From the NCBI RefSeq assembly GCF_029168335.1, contig NZ_JARGYC010000026.1, forward strand, positions 1-60,991: a DNA stretch of 60,991 bases, in the 5' to 3' direction. The position numbers and the translations under genes are program-made. The notes under the pieces are model-generated. The model was not told the origin of the DNA. It did not search any database and was given only the letters and a program-made list of their open reading frames with translations. This document shows, in pieces, positions 49,036-57,289 of this stretch; positions within the stretch are counted from its first letter, which is position 1; each line of letters starts with the position of its first letter. This DNA is from Psychromarinibacter sediminicola. Lineage in GTDB: Bacteria > Pseudomonadota > Alphaproteobacteria > Rhodobacterales > Rhodobacteraceae.

Positions 49036-50238
49036 ATGCAGGACGTGTTCATCTGCGACTATATCCGCACGCCGATCGGCCGCTACGGCGGCAGCCTGTC
49101 GGCGATCCGCGCCGACGACCTGGCCGCGCTGCCCTTGCGCGCGCTGCAGGAGCGGCATCCCGGTCTGGACTGGGACGCCGTGGTCGACGTGACCTTCGGC
49201 TGCGTCAACCAGGCGGGCGAGGACAACCGCTGCGTCGCGCGGATGGCGCTGTTGCTGGCCGGGCTGCCCGAGACGCTGTCCGGCACCACGATCAACCGGC
49301 TCTGCGGCTCGGGGATGGACGCGGTGCTGACGGCGTGGCGCCGGCTGGCGCTGGGCGAGGGAGAGCTTGCCATCGCGGGGGGCGTGGAAAGCATGAGCCG
49401 CGCGCCCTTCGTGATGCCCAAGGCGACCGCCGCCTTCTCGCGCCAGTCCAGCGTCGAGGACACGACCATCGGTTGGCGGTTTGTCAATCCGCTGATGCAC
49501 AAGATGTACGGCACGGAGTCGATGCCGGAGACCGCGGAGAACGTGGCCGAGGATTTCGGCATCGCGCGCGAGGACCAGGACGCCTTCGCGCTGCGCTCGC
49601 AGGTGCGGGCGGCCGCGGCGATCGCGTCCGGCGTCCTGGGCGAGGAGATTGTCCCCGTGCGCGTCCCGCAGCGCAAGGGCGATCCGGTGACGGTCGACAC
49701 CGACGAACACCCGCGGCAGACCTCGCTCGACAAGCTCGGCGCGCTTCCTGCGCCGTTCCGCGACGGCGGCTCGGTCACGGCGGGCAATGCGTCGGGCGTG
49801 AACGACGGCGCGGCGGGCCTGATCCTGGCCACCGCCGAGGGCGCCGCGCGGCACGGTCTGACGCCGCTGGCGCGGATTGTCGGCGGTGCGACGGCCGGGG
49901 TGCCGCCCAGGACCATGGGCATCGGCCCCGCGCCCGCCACGCTGAAGCTCTGCGCGCAGCAGGGGCTGTCGGTCGCGGATTTCGACGTGGTCGAGCTCAA
50001 CGAGGCCTTCGCGAGCCAGGCGCTCGCGGTGCTGCGGTGGCTGGGGCTTCCCGACGATGCCGACCATGTGAACCCGAACGGCGGGGCCATCGCGCTGGGG
50101 CATCCGCTGGGGATGTCCGGCGCCCGGATCACCGGCACCGCGGCGCGGGCGCTGGCGCGGGGGGCGGGCCGCCGGGCGCTTGCCACGATGTGCATCGGTG
50201 TCGGTCAGGGGATCGCCATCGGCCTGGAGGCAGTGTGA
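49036..50238 (+). CDS. Acetyl-CoA acyltransferase, PcaF-like thiolase
   Basis: A 400-residue thiolase that cleaves a 3-oxoacyl-CoA with CoA. The nucleophile Cys90 is in NRLCGSGMDAV; GGVESMSRAPFVM and the C-terminal NPNGGAIALGHPLGMSGAR and MCIGVGQG carry the other catalytic His and Cys. Segments such as EDTTIGWRFVNPLMHKMYGTESMPETAENVAEDF are very like beta-ketoadipyl-CoA thiolase (PcaF), so a dicarboxylyl-CoA substrate is plausible. It follows the bifunctional enzyme by 4 bp and precedes a GST gene by 19 bp. Confidence 0.92.
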   Translation: MQDVFICDYIRTPIGRYGGSLSAIRADDLAALPLRALQERHPGLDWDAVVDVTFGCVNQAGEDNRCVARMALLLAGLPETLSGTTINRLCGSGMDAVLTAWRRLALGEGELAIAGGVESMSRAPFVMPKATAAFSRQSSVEDTTIGWRFVNPLMHKMYGTESMPETAENVAEDFGIAREDQDAFALRSQVRAAAAIASGVLGEEIVPVRVPQRKGDPVTVDTDEHPRQTSLDKLGALPAPFRDGGSVTAGNASGVNDGAAGLILATAEGAARHGLTPLARIVGGATAGVPPRTMGIGPAPATLKLCAQQGLSVADFDVVELNEAFASQALAVLRWLGLPDDADHVNPNGGAIALGHPLGMSGARITGTAARALARGAGRRALATMCIGVGQGIAIGLEAV

Positions 50239-50257
50239 CGCAGGAGAGGATGGCGCG

Positions 50258-50917
50258 ATGAAGCTGCACTGGTCCCCGCGGTCGCCCTTCGTGCGCAAGG
50301 TGATGATCGTGCTGCACGAAACCGGCCAGCTGCCCGAGGTGGAGCTGGTGCCCAACACCGTCGCGCTCCATCTTCCGCCGGACCCGGAGGTTCTGGCGGC
50401 CAACCCGCTCGGCAAGATCCCGGCGCTGGTGACGGAGGGCGGCACGGTCCTGTTCGACAGCCGCGTGATCTGCGAATATCTCGACCTGCGGTCGGGGACC
50501 GGCCTGTTCCCGGCGCAGACCGAGGCGCGGATCGACCAGCTTCGCTGGCAGGCGCTGGGCGACGGGCTGACCGATATCCTGCTGTTGTGGCGCACCGAAC
50601 TCACGCGCGAGGCCGGGCCGTGGACGGCGGTGACCGATGGCTGGCGCGCCAAGGTGCGCGCCGCGATGGCGCGGCTCGAAGCGGAGGCGGATGCGCTGGC
50701 CGCGGGGCCGTCCGGCATCGGCCAGGTGGCGGTGATCTGCGCCCTCGGGCAGCTCGACTTCCGCTGGCCCGACTGCGCCTGGCGCGCGCACTTCCCGCAG
50801 CTGGCCCGGGCCGAGGCGGTCTGGGCGGCCTGGGAGTCGGTCAAGGCCACCGCCGTCGCGGGCGATGGCGCGGGTCCGGACGCGGTGACGGCCGGGCAGC
50901 TGACATTCGGACCGTGA
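50258..50917 (+). CDS. Glutathione S-transferase family protein
   Basis: A 219-residue GST with a thioredoxin-fold N-terminal domain (MKLHWSPRSPFVRKVMIVLHETG; NPLGKIPALV; LFDSRVICEYLD) and an all-helical C-terminal domain. The Ser in SPRSPFVRK is the likely glutathione-activating residue. The start at 50258 has an AGGAGAGGA region upstream. It ends the rightward beta-oxidation unit. A role in a glutathione-dependent step or in detoxifying a reactive intermediate is an inference from context. Confidence 0.9.
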   Translation: MKLHWSPRSPFVRKVMIVLHETGQLPEVELVPNTVALHLPPDPEVLAANPLGKIPALVTEGGTVLFDSRVICEYLDLRSGTGLFPAQTEARIDQLRWQALGDGLTDILLLWRTELTREAGPWTAVTDGWRAKVRAAMARLEAEADALAAGPSGIGQVAVICALGQLDFRWPDCAWRAHFPQLARAEAVWAAWESVKATAVAGDGAGPDAVTAGQLTFGP

Positions 50918-50938
50918 CCGCGCCGATGGCCGAAGAGC

Positions 50939-50989
50939 CAAAGATATAGGTTTTGTGATTGATAGGGCCGTCGCCCGTGTCTATCTTTG
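50939..50989 (+). promoter_or_regulatory. Promoter and candidate operator of the GntR regulator
   Basis: TTGATA (50959-50964), a 17-bp spacer and TATCTT (50982-50987) form a good sigma-70 promoter 28 bp before the start. Inverted repeats CAAAGATA (50939-50946) and TATCTTTG (50982-50989) flank it, the right one overlapping the -10, which suggests autoregulation. Confidence 0.55.
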
Positions 50990-51014
50990 ATTGAGCAGCA
51001 ACAAGAGGACACGG

Positions 51015-51767
51015 ATGCCTGTCGGTAATACCGAGAACACCACGGCCAAGGCCCTGAAGAAGAGCAACGTCTCGCGCTATATCCAGCTCGCGAGCCTGTT
51101 CCGCAAGCGGATCGAGTCGGGCGAGTGGGAGGTCGGTGCCAAGATCCCGACGGTGAAAGAGCTCGCCGATCAATGCGGCGTGGCGACCATGACGATCCGG
51201 CAATCGCTGGATATTCTCGAAAACGAGGGCCTGATCGAGCGGTATCGCGCGAAGGGCACCTTCGTGATCGAGCGGCCCAACCGCGACCTCTGGTGCGAGG
51301 TACAGACCGATTGGTCGGGCCTTCTGATCGCCCGCGAGAACGCCAGGATCGAGATCCTCGGCGACGAGCGGGAGGTCGCGCTGCCGCGCTGCGAGGACAT
51401 GATCGGCACTCCCGCCCCGGCCTATCGCCATCTGCGCCGCCGCCACAGCCGCGACGGCGTGGCGTTCCTGCTCGCGGATGTCTATGTGGACGAGCGGCTC
51501 TGCTCGGAGATCGCCGAGAGCGACTATACCACCGTGACGGCGATGCGGCTGGTCTCGGAGATCCCGGGCCATACCGTGACCGAGGCGAACCAGATCGTCA
51601 CCATCAGTTCCGCGGATCTGGACACGGCGACCGAGCTGAACGTGTCGATCGGCGATCCCGTGGCGAAGGTGCAGCGGATCGCGGTGGACCAGCATGGCGA
51701 CATCATGATGCTCGCCCGCGGGATCTATCGCGGCGACATGATGAAGATCGAGGTCAAGCTGCGATAG
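51015..51767 (+). CDS. GntR-family (HutC/UTRA type) transcriptional regulator
   Basis: A 250-residue regulator. The winged helix-turn-helix spans roughly residues 22-88 (FRKRIESGEWEVGAKIPTVKELADQCGVATMTIRQSLD..., then GTFVIERP). The C-terminal part (residues ~95-250) is a UTRA ligand-binding domain. The ATG at 51015 has AGAGGA 5 nt upstream; a TTG start at 50991 is an alternative. It stands between the rightward beta-oxidation unit and the leftward CoA-ligand operon, so it is the natural candidate regulator of both. The ligand is probably the pathway acid or its CoA ester. Confidence 0.9.
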   Translation: MPVGNTENTTAKALKKSNVSRYIQLASLFRKRIESGEWEVGAKIPTVKELADQCGVATMTIRQSLDILENEGLIERYRAKGTFVIERPNRDLWCEVQTDWSGLLIARENARIEILGDEREVALPRCEDMIGTPAPAYRHLRRRHSRDGVAFLLADVYVDERLCSEIAESDYTTVTAMRLVSEIPGHTVTEANQIVTISSADLDTATELNVSIGDPVAKVQRIAVDQHGDIMMLARGIYRGDMMKIEVKLR

Positions 51768-51794
51768 GCGGCACCGGTCCCGGCGCGGGCGGGT

Positions 51795-52562
51795 TCAGCC
51801 CTTGAAGTCGGGCGCGCGCTTTTCGCGGAAGGCCGCCATCGCCTCGGCCGTGTCCTCCGAGGTCGACAGTGCCTTGGTCTGCCTCTGCTCGAAACGGTAG
51901 GCGTCGTAGATCGACATGCCCTCGGTCACCTGGAACGACGTCTTCGCCGCGCGGACGGCCGAGGGGCTCGCCTTTGCGATCTCCGCCGCGATCCCCTGCG
52001 CGGTGGGCAGCAGATCGTCCGGGGCGGTGCAGGCCGAGGCGACGTTCATGCGGCAGAGCTCCGGCCCGTAGACGCGACGGGCCGTGTAGATCAGCAGGCG
52101 CGCGTCGGATTCGCCGAAATGGCGCCGCACATGCGCTACGCCGCCGGCCAGCCCCACCGTCACCTCCGACATCTGGAAAAAGCCGGCCTCGGAGACCACG
52201 ATGATGTCGCAGCAGAGCGCCGTGACGCATCCGGCGCCGATGGCCGCGCCGTTGACCGCGGCGACGATCGGCTTGGGGCATTCCAGCAGACAGTCGAAGC
52301 TGGCGCGCACCCGGCGGTTATGCGCGGTGTAGTGGCCCGGCTCGTGGCCGGGCCGCTCGGCGAGGTCGGCCCCGGCCGAGAACGCCTTGCCCGCGCCGGT
52401 CAGCACGATGGCGCGGACGTCCGCGCGGTCGCCGAGCTCGTCCACGATGCCTGCCAGCTCTTCGCGGAACCGGTTGTTCTGGGCGTTCACCGGCGGGCGG
52501 TCGATGGTGATCGTCGCGACGAAATCGGTCACGTCGAGCGAGAGGCTGTCATGGGCGCTCAT
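51795..52562 (-). CDS. Enoyl-CoA hydratase/isomerase family protein
   Basis: A 255-residue crotonase-fold protein. The oxyanion-hole segment GAAIGAGCVTALCCDI has Val where classical hydratases have the first catalytic Glu, while the second Glu is kept in QMSEVTVGLAGG. Loss of only the first Glu is also seen in hydroxycinnamoyl-CoA hydratase-lyases, so the chemistry may not be simple hydration. The start has AGGAG about 9 nt upstream. It is the last gene of the leftward operon and converges on the GntR gene across 27 bp. Confidence 0.88.
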   Translation of the reverse strand: MSAHDSLSLDVTDFVATITIDRPPVNAQNNRFREELAGIVDELGDRADVRAIVLTGAGKAFSAGADLAERPGHEPGHYTAHNRRVRASFDCLLECPKPIVAAVNGAAIGAGCVTALCCDIIVVSEAGFFQMSEVTVGLAGGVAHVRRHFGESDARLLIYTARRVYGPELCRMNVASACTAPDDLLPTAQGIAAEIAKASPSAVRAAKTSFQVTEGMSIYDAYRFEQRQTKALSTSEDTAEAMAAFREKRAPDFKG

Positions 52563-52674
52563 GGCGCGGTCTCCTGTCTGCGGGCTCTCAGGGATCTGCG
52601 AAATCTGCGGCGGGGGGTCTGATCAAGGCTTCGGGGATCCTGGACCATGCGGGACGGGCCGTGCGGCCGCGAAA

Positions 52675-53307
52675 TCAGCCGGACACCGGCTTGGTGGCCG
52701 GGATCTCGGGCAATGCGCTGTTCGCGCCGGGCAGATTGTCCTCGACCCCGTCGGGCAGCGGGACGCGGTGGACGTTCAGCGTCATCGCGACCATCGAGTA
52801 GTAGCCGACCACCGCGGTCAGCTCGACGGCGCCGACCTCGCCCCACCGCTCGACGATCGCGGCGTAGGTCGCGGAGTCGACATCCGCCGTCTTCACCAGC
52901 TGCCGTGCGAACTCGTAGATCTCGCGCGCGGCATCGTCGTCGCCGAACTCCGGCAGCTCGCCGACCCGGATCGCCTCGGCGATGGCGGGGTCGAGCCCGA
53001 CGCGCAGCGCATCGGCCTTGTGGATGGCCCATTCCAGCGGGCTGTTCCAGCGTTTCGCGGTGACCAGGATCGCCAGTTCGTTGAGGCGGGTGGGCAGGCA
53101 TGTCTCGAACCGCAGCACCTGGCCCAGGCGCTGCCAGCGGTCGGCGAGAACCGGGTTGTGCAGCGCCGCGCGCAGCGGGCCGACAAGCGTCTGGCGCGGG
53201 CCGGCGACGATCTGGTTGTAGACCGCCGTCTGCTCCTCGGTCATCGAGCCGGGCTCCGGAAAGCTGATGCGGCCGTTTTCGCTTCGAGAATCGGTCCCAC
53301 GGCCCAT
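52675..53307 (-). CDS. Carboxymuconolactone decarboxylase-like protein
   Basis: A 210-residue AhpD/CMD-fold protein. The core LPTRLNELAILVTAKRWNS then PLEWAIHKADAL keeps the Glu and His of the non-redox CMD family and lacks the CxxC of AhpD peroxidoreductases. PcaC of the beta-ketoadipate pathway is the best-known relative, so decarboxylation or a related lactone reaction is plausible. The start overlaps the CoA-transferase stop by 1 bp (TGATG). The substrate is unknown. Confidence 0.82.
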   Translation of the reverse strand: MGRGTDSRSENGRISFPEPGSMTEEQTAVYNQIVAGPRQTLVGPLRAALHNPVLADRWQRLGQVLRFETCLPTRLNELAILVTAKRWNSPLEWAIHKADALRVGLDPAIAEAIRVGELPEFGDDDAAREIYEFARQLVKTADVDSATYAAIVERWGEVGAVELTAVVGYYSMVAMTLNVHRVPLPDGVEDNLPGANSALPEIPATKPVSG

Positions 53308-54497
53308 CAGTTCGTCTCCCACAATCCGAGTGTTTCGAGCACGTCTTTCGTATGCTGGCCCAGCAGCGGCGGCGCGGCGTCGAAGCTCAGCGGCGCGTTG
53401 CGGAAATTGAGCGGGCTGACGACCTGCCGGACCGAACCGCTGAGCGGGTGCGGGATGTCGCGGACCATCCTGCGGTGGATCACCTGCGGTTCCTCGAACA
53501 CGCGGTCCACGGTGTTGATCGGCCCGGCCGGCACGCCGGCCTCTGAGAAGGCTGCGACCCATTCGGTGATCGTGCGGTGCGCCAGCACGTCGTCGAGGAT
53601 CTCCTCCAGCCGGGGCAGGTTCTCGACCCGTGCGGCGTTGGTGGCGAAGGTCGGGTCGTCGGCCAGCTCCGGCCTGCCGATCACCTCGGCGAACCGCCGG
53701 AACTGCCCGTCATTGCCGACGGCGAGCACGATATAGCCGTCCTTCACCGGAAAGACGTTCTGCGGCTGGATGTTCGGGTGCCGGTTGCCGCGCCGCACCG
53801 GCGGCGTGCCGGAGATCAGGTAGTTCATCGCCTGGTTGGCGAGCATCGCGACGGAGACGTCGAGCATGGCAAGGTCGATATGGTCGCCCTTGCCGGTCTG
53901 GTCGCGGTTGGCGAGCGCCGCGAGCGCCCCGATCGTGGCGTACATGCCGGTCATGATGTCGACGATCGGCACGCCGACCTTCTGCGGCCCGCCGCCCGGG
54001 GCGTCGTCGGGGGCGCCGGTCACGCTCATCAGCCCGCCCATGCCCTGGATCATGAAATCGTAGGCGGCATCCTGGGCCAGCGGTCCGGTGAGCCCGAACC
54101 CGGTGAGCGAGCAGAAGATCAGCCGCGGGTTCAGCTTGCTCAGCGCCGCGTAGCCGAGATCCATCCGGTCGAGCGTTCCGGTCTTGAAGTTCTCCAGAAG
54201 GATATCGGATTCCATGGCCAGCGCGCGGATCGCGTCGCGGCCCCGCTCGGTCTTCAGGTCGAGCTCGACCGACCGCTTGCCGCGGTTGGCGCAGAGGTAA
54301 TAGCCCGCCTGCGCGGTCGGCTCGCCGTCGCTGTCCTGCAGGAACGGCGGCCCCCAGCGGCGGGTGTCGTCGCCTTCGCCGGCGCGCTCGACCTTGATCA
54401 CGTCGGCGCCGAGATCGGCAAAGACCTGGCCGCTCCACGGACCGGCCATGATGCGGCTGAGGTCAAGAACGCGGATATGGGATAGCGGACCCGGCAT
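53307..54497 (-). CDS. CaiB/BaiF-type CoA-transferase
   Basis: A 396-residue class III CoA-transferase that moves CoA between carboxylic acids. The N-terminal HIRVLDLSRIMAGPWSGQVFADLGADVIKVE pattern is diagnostic. GPLAQDAAYDFMIQGMGGLM and VGVPIVDIMTGMYA follow, with Asp180 the likely nucleophile that forms the aspartyl-CoA adduct. AAGGAG lies about 8 nt upstream of the start. It overlaps both neighbours by 1 bp (TGATG), so it belongs to a translationally coupled operon. It probably activates the acid taken up by the nearby tripartite transporter. Confidence 0.93.
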   Translation of the reverse strand: MPGPLSHIRVLDLSRIMAGPWSGQVFADLGADVIKVERAGEGDDTRRWGPPFLQDSDGEPTAQAGYYLCANRGKRSVELDLKTERGRDAIRALAMESDILLENFKTGTLDRMDLGYAALSKLNPRLIFCSLTGFGLTGPLAQDAAYDFMIQGMGGLMSVTGAPDDAPGGGPQKVGVPIVDIMTGMYATIGALAALANRDQTGKGDHIDLAMLDVSVAMLANQAMNYLISGTPPVRRGNRHPNIQPQNVFPVKDGYIVLAVGNDGQFRRFAEVIGRPELADDPTFATNAARVENLPRLEEILDDVLAHRTITEWVAAFSEAGVPAGPINTVDRVFEEPQVIHRRMVRDIPHPLSGSVRQVVSPLNFRNAPLSFDAAPPLLGQHTKDVLETLGLWETN

Positions 54498-55318
54498 CAG
54501 TCGGTCTCCTTGGTCGTCTGGGGCGTGTGCGCGTCGAGGAAGGCCGTCAGCGCGGTATTGAAGGCGTCGGGGCACTGGTAGTTGGGCAGGTGTCCCGCCC
54601 CCGGGATCGTGGCGAAGCCTGCGCCCGGGACCGCGCCGAACTGGCTGCGGATGGTGTCGGGCAGCGCGCCGTCCTGCGCGCCGGCGATGCTGAGCACCGG
54701 GACGTCGAGGCGGGGGACGACATCCGTGTAGTCGTAGCTCTGCAGCGCATGGGTCGCGGCGGCGAAGCCCTCGGACGGCGTGCGGGCGATCATCTCGACC
54801 AGCGCGGCGACGGCGGGGTCGTTCTCCGACGCGCCGGGCATCCAGCGCGCGGCGGTGCCGTCGGCGAGTGCGGCCATGCCGTGCGAGCGTGCAAGCTCCC
54901 GCCGCTCGGTCCAGAAGGCTTCGCGGCCCGGCGCGCTGCGGGCGACGCCGTCGACGGCGACGAAGCCCGCGAAGCGGTCCGGCGCGGCCGCATAGGCGGC
55001 AAGGCCGGTCGGCGTGCCCATCGAGAGGCCGACGAAGGTGCAGCGCGACACGTCGAGGGCGTCAAGCAGCGCGATCACGTCGGCGCCGTAGTCGTCGAAG
55101 CGCATCGGGCCGTCCGGCACGTCCGAGCCACCGTGCCCGCGCTGGTCGTAGCGCAGGACGCGGTAGCGGTCCGCGAGGGCCGGGATCTGCCCGTCCCAGA
55201 GCGTGAAGTCGGTCATCACCGAGTTCGACAGCACGACCCAGGGCGCGTCCTCCGGGCCGTCGATCCGGACGGTCAGACGCGGGCCGCCGGGCAGCGCGAT
55301 CATTTCTTGTCGGGTCAT
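54497..55318 (-). CDS. Alpha/beta-fold hydrolase (PcaD-like)
   Basis: A 273-residue alpha/beta hydrolase resembling 3-oxoadipate enol-lactonase. The pattern is VVLSNSVMTDFTLWDGQIPAL, RYDQRGHGGSDVPDGP, the nucleophile elbow GLSMGT (Ser99), IAGAQDGALP (acid) and AGHLPNYQCPDAF (His). It is the first gene of the leftward operon, coupled by TGATG to the CoA-transferase. An enol-lactone or ester of the pathway acid is a reasonable substrate, but the reaction is not proven. Confidence 0.88.
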   Translation of the reverse strand: MTRQEMIALPGGPRLTVRIDGPEDAPWVVLSNSVMTDFTLWDGQIPALADRYRVLRYDQRGHGGSDVPDGPMRFDDYGADVIALLDALDVSRCTFVGLSMGTPTGLAAYAAAPDRFAGFVAVDGVARSAPGREAFWTERRELARSHGMAALADGTAARWMPGASENDPAVAALVEMIARTPSEGFAAATHALQSYDYTDVVPRLDVPVLSIAGAQDGALPDTIRSQFGAVPGAGFATIPGAGHLPNYQCPDAFNTALTAFLDAHTPQTTKETD

Positions 55319-55453
55319 TCAGGGCCTTTCCGGCTGGTATCCGCGAGGGGGCGGGCGTCATTTGCAGGATCCGATCTGCGGTCGGCTGGGATTGCAGTTT
55401 TCAAGCGGCCGGGCGGCGATCTGCCGCCGCCGGTCCCGACCAGTCGCTCGTGA

Positions 55454-55496
55454 ATATGCTATGGCGCAAAGCATATAAAGTCAATTTTATAGCTTT
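55454..55496 (-). promoter_or_regulatory. Leftward promoter with operator-like dyads
   Basis: On the minus strand TTGACT (55479-55484), a 17-bp spacer and TAGCAT (55456-55461) form a strong promoter for the CoA-transferase operon. ATATGCT/AGCATAT arms (55454-55460 and 55470-55476) overlap its -10 and spacer. TATAGCTTT (55488-55496), also found at 46829-46837, lies just upstream of the -35. Confidence 0.6.
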
Positions 55497-55832
55497 ACTT
55501 TGCCTGGTGCAGCGTATCCGATTGAAGAATGGGCGCGGCGGCACCGGTAAGCCGGCAGCGTGCACGCGCCCGGCCCGCGCGCGACCGCTGAGAGCTTTTG
55601 GGGCCGATTCGGACACCGCGACGCGCACGAACGCCGGGAATCACGCCCCGCGCCCTGGCCATGCCGCGCTGCGCCGGGTGTGCCACGGCGGTTCCCCGAC
55701 GCGTCGATCCCTGGCTGTCGCGGGCGAGCGCGACGATTGCGGTGGCGAAAAATCTCTTCGGCACAGCCGCGTTTTATGCGCAGTCTGCACGCGGACATGG
55801 CCCCGTGCAACGGCGCGGGGATGCCGGCGATG

Positions 55833-55876
55833 TTGCATTAAAGCGAAAAGACTGTATTATTGATTTATTGAATCAA
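55833..55876 (+). promoter_or_regulatory. Promoter and operator of the tripartite transporter operon
   Basis: TTGCAT (55833-55838), a 16-bp spacer and TATTAT (55855-55860) form a sigma-70-like promoter. TTGATT-N5-AATCAA (55860-55876) lies directly downstream of the -10, a typical repressor position, and just upstream of the ribosome-binding site. Confidence 0.5.
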
Positions 55877-55888
55877 CGGAGGAGACAA

Positions 55889-56842
55889 ATGGCCAATCTG
55901 AAAACGTGCGTGTTCAGCCTCTGCATGGTTGCGCTGACGCCGACCGTCGCTGTCGCGGCGGAGTGTCCCGAAGGCTATCCCGACGGCCCGATCACCTTCC
56001 GGGTGGGCTATGGCGCCGGCGGCGGCACCGATGCGGTGGCCCGCAAGGTCGCCTCGCTGATCGAGGAACAGGCGGGCTGGACCGTCGTGGTGGAAAACCG
56101 GCCCGGCGCCAGCGGCGGGGTCATGGCGACCGAGCTGATGCGCGAGGACGCGGACGGCAGCATCGTCGGCGTGGCCAGCAACACGACGCTCGCCATCAAT
56201 CCGTGGGACAATCCCGACACGGTCTATACCTACGAGGACTTCCGCTACATGGGCACCGGGATGCTCTTGAATTACGGTCTGGTGGCGCTGAAGGACAAGC
56301 CCTACGACACGCTGGAAGAGTTCATCGCGGCGGTCGAGGAAATGGGGCGCGGCACGGTCTCGGTCGGCGCCGCGAGCCACGAGATCGCGGTGCGCGCGAT
56401 TGCCGACCATTTCGGCGTCAACCTGGTCCCGATCCCCGGCAAGGGCTCTGCCGCGGCGCTGCAGGAGGCCCTGGGCGGCCATGTCGACGCCACGGTGCAG
56501 AGCACGCAGCACGTCCCGCAGATCAAGGCCGGCAAGATGGTCCAGCTCGCCACGCTGACCGATACCCGCGCGGTCTATGCGCCCGACGTCCCGACGCTGA
56601 AGGAGGAGGGGCTCGACGTGTCGATCGAGGGCCACATCTTCTTCATGCTGCCGAAGGACACGCCGGACGACATCCATGCCTGCCTGTCGGAGACGCTCGC
56701 CGAGGCGACCTCGTCCGAGGCCTACGGCGAGTTCATGGCCAAGCTTGAGACCGAGGCGATGAACATGGGGCCGGACGGAACGCGCGACTGGCTCGAGGAG
56801 GCCTCGGCCTTCTACAAAGAATCGCTGTCCGGCGAGCAGTGA
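55889..56842 (+). CDS. tctC: Tripartite tricarboxylate transporter substrate-binding protein (TctC/Bug family)
   Basis: A 317-residue periplasmic binding protein with a signal peptide (MANLKTCVFSLCMVALTPTVAVAA). The Bug-family N-terminal pattern ITFRVGYGAGGGTDAVARKVA and VVENRPGASGGVMATELM is clear, as is the conserved GAASHEIAVRAIADH segment. It captures a carboxylic acid, often a di- or tricarboxylate or aromatic acid, for the TctAB membrane pair. The start has GGAGGAG 5-6 nt upstream. It is followed by TctB with a TGATG junction. Confidence 0.93.
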   Translation: MANLKTCVFSLCMVALTPTVAVAAECPEGYPDGPITFRVGYGAGGGTDAVARKVASLIEEQAGWTVVVENRPGASGGVMATELMREDADGSIVGVASNTTLAINPWDNPDTVYTYEDFRYMGTGMLLNYGLVALKDKPYDTLEEFIAAVEEMGRGTVSVGAASHEIAVRAIADHFGVNLVPIPGKGSAAALQEALGGHVDATVQSTQHVPQIKAGKMVQLATLTDTRAVYAPDVPTLKEEGLDVSIEGHIFFMLPKDTPDDIHACLSETLAEATSSEAYGEFMAKLETEAMNMGPDGTRDWLEEASAFYKESLSGEQ

Positions 56843-57264
56843 TGACAGTCGACCGGCTTCTCGGCGCGCTCGTCGCCGGCTTCGGTGTGGTTCTGCTCTT
56901 CGTCCTGATTCCGGCGCATGTGCAGGCCCGGCCCGGCGAGCCGGTCGATCCGTCGCTCTTCCCGAGGATCGCGGCATGGATGCTGATGCTCCTCGGGGGG
57001 CTTCAGATGGTCTTCCCCGGCGGCGGCACGACGGTGCCGCCGCCACGGGATATCGGCCGGCTGGCGCTTGCGGTCGCGATGCTGGTCGCGGCCGCGCTGG
57101 TTCTGCGCGTCATCGGGTTCATTCCGACCGCGATCCTGCTGATGGGGACGACGGTCCTGCTGATCCACGAGCGGCGCCCGCTCTGGGCCGTGCTCTCGGT
57201 TCTGGCGGTTCCGGTGCTGGTCTGGGCGCTCTTCGAACTGGTCCTGCAGCGGCCGCTCCCCTGA
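56842..57264 (+). CDS. tctB: Tripartite tricarboxylate transporter small membrane subunit (TctB)
   Basis: A 140-residue protein with four hydrophobic helices (VAGFGVVLLFVLI..., PRIAAWMLMLLGGLQMV, LAVAMLVAAALVLRVIGFIP, VLSVLAVPVLVWALFELVL), as expected of TctB. It starts inside the tctC stop (TGATG), with GTG at 56839 as an alternative, and is followed 25 bp later by TctA. Confidence 0.88.
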   Translation: MTVDRLLGALVAGFGVVLLFVLIPAHVQARPGEPVDPSLFPRIAAWMLMLLGGLQMVFPGGGTTVPPPRDIGRLALAVAMLVAAALVLRVIGFIPTAILLMGTTVLLIHERRPLWAVLSVLAVPVLVWALFELVLQRPLP

Positions 57265-57289
57265 TCGTCAATACGGGCAACAAGGCGAC

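Larger units (their letters stand above)
55319..55888. other. 570-bp divergent intergenic region with promoters of both operons
   Basis: No coding frame is convincing. The left part contains the leftward promoter and dyads around 55454-55496; the right end contains the rightward promoter and dyad at 55833-55876. The middle (55500-55830) is GC-rich with no recognisable motif and could hold an unannotated RNA. Confidence 0.6.

Noticed and set aside
48763-51012. A 749-codon minus-strand ORF opposite the thiolase, GST and bifunctional enzyme genes
   Set aside because: It is antisense to three supported genes; its composition changes at each gene border, as expected of a shadow.
53307-54497. Formyl-CoA transferase of oxalate metabolism
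   Set aside because: The family match is only to CaiB/BaiF type III CoA-transferases in general; no oxalyl-CoA decarboxylase is nearby and the context is acid beta-oxidation.
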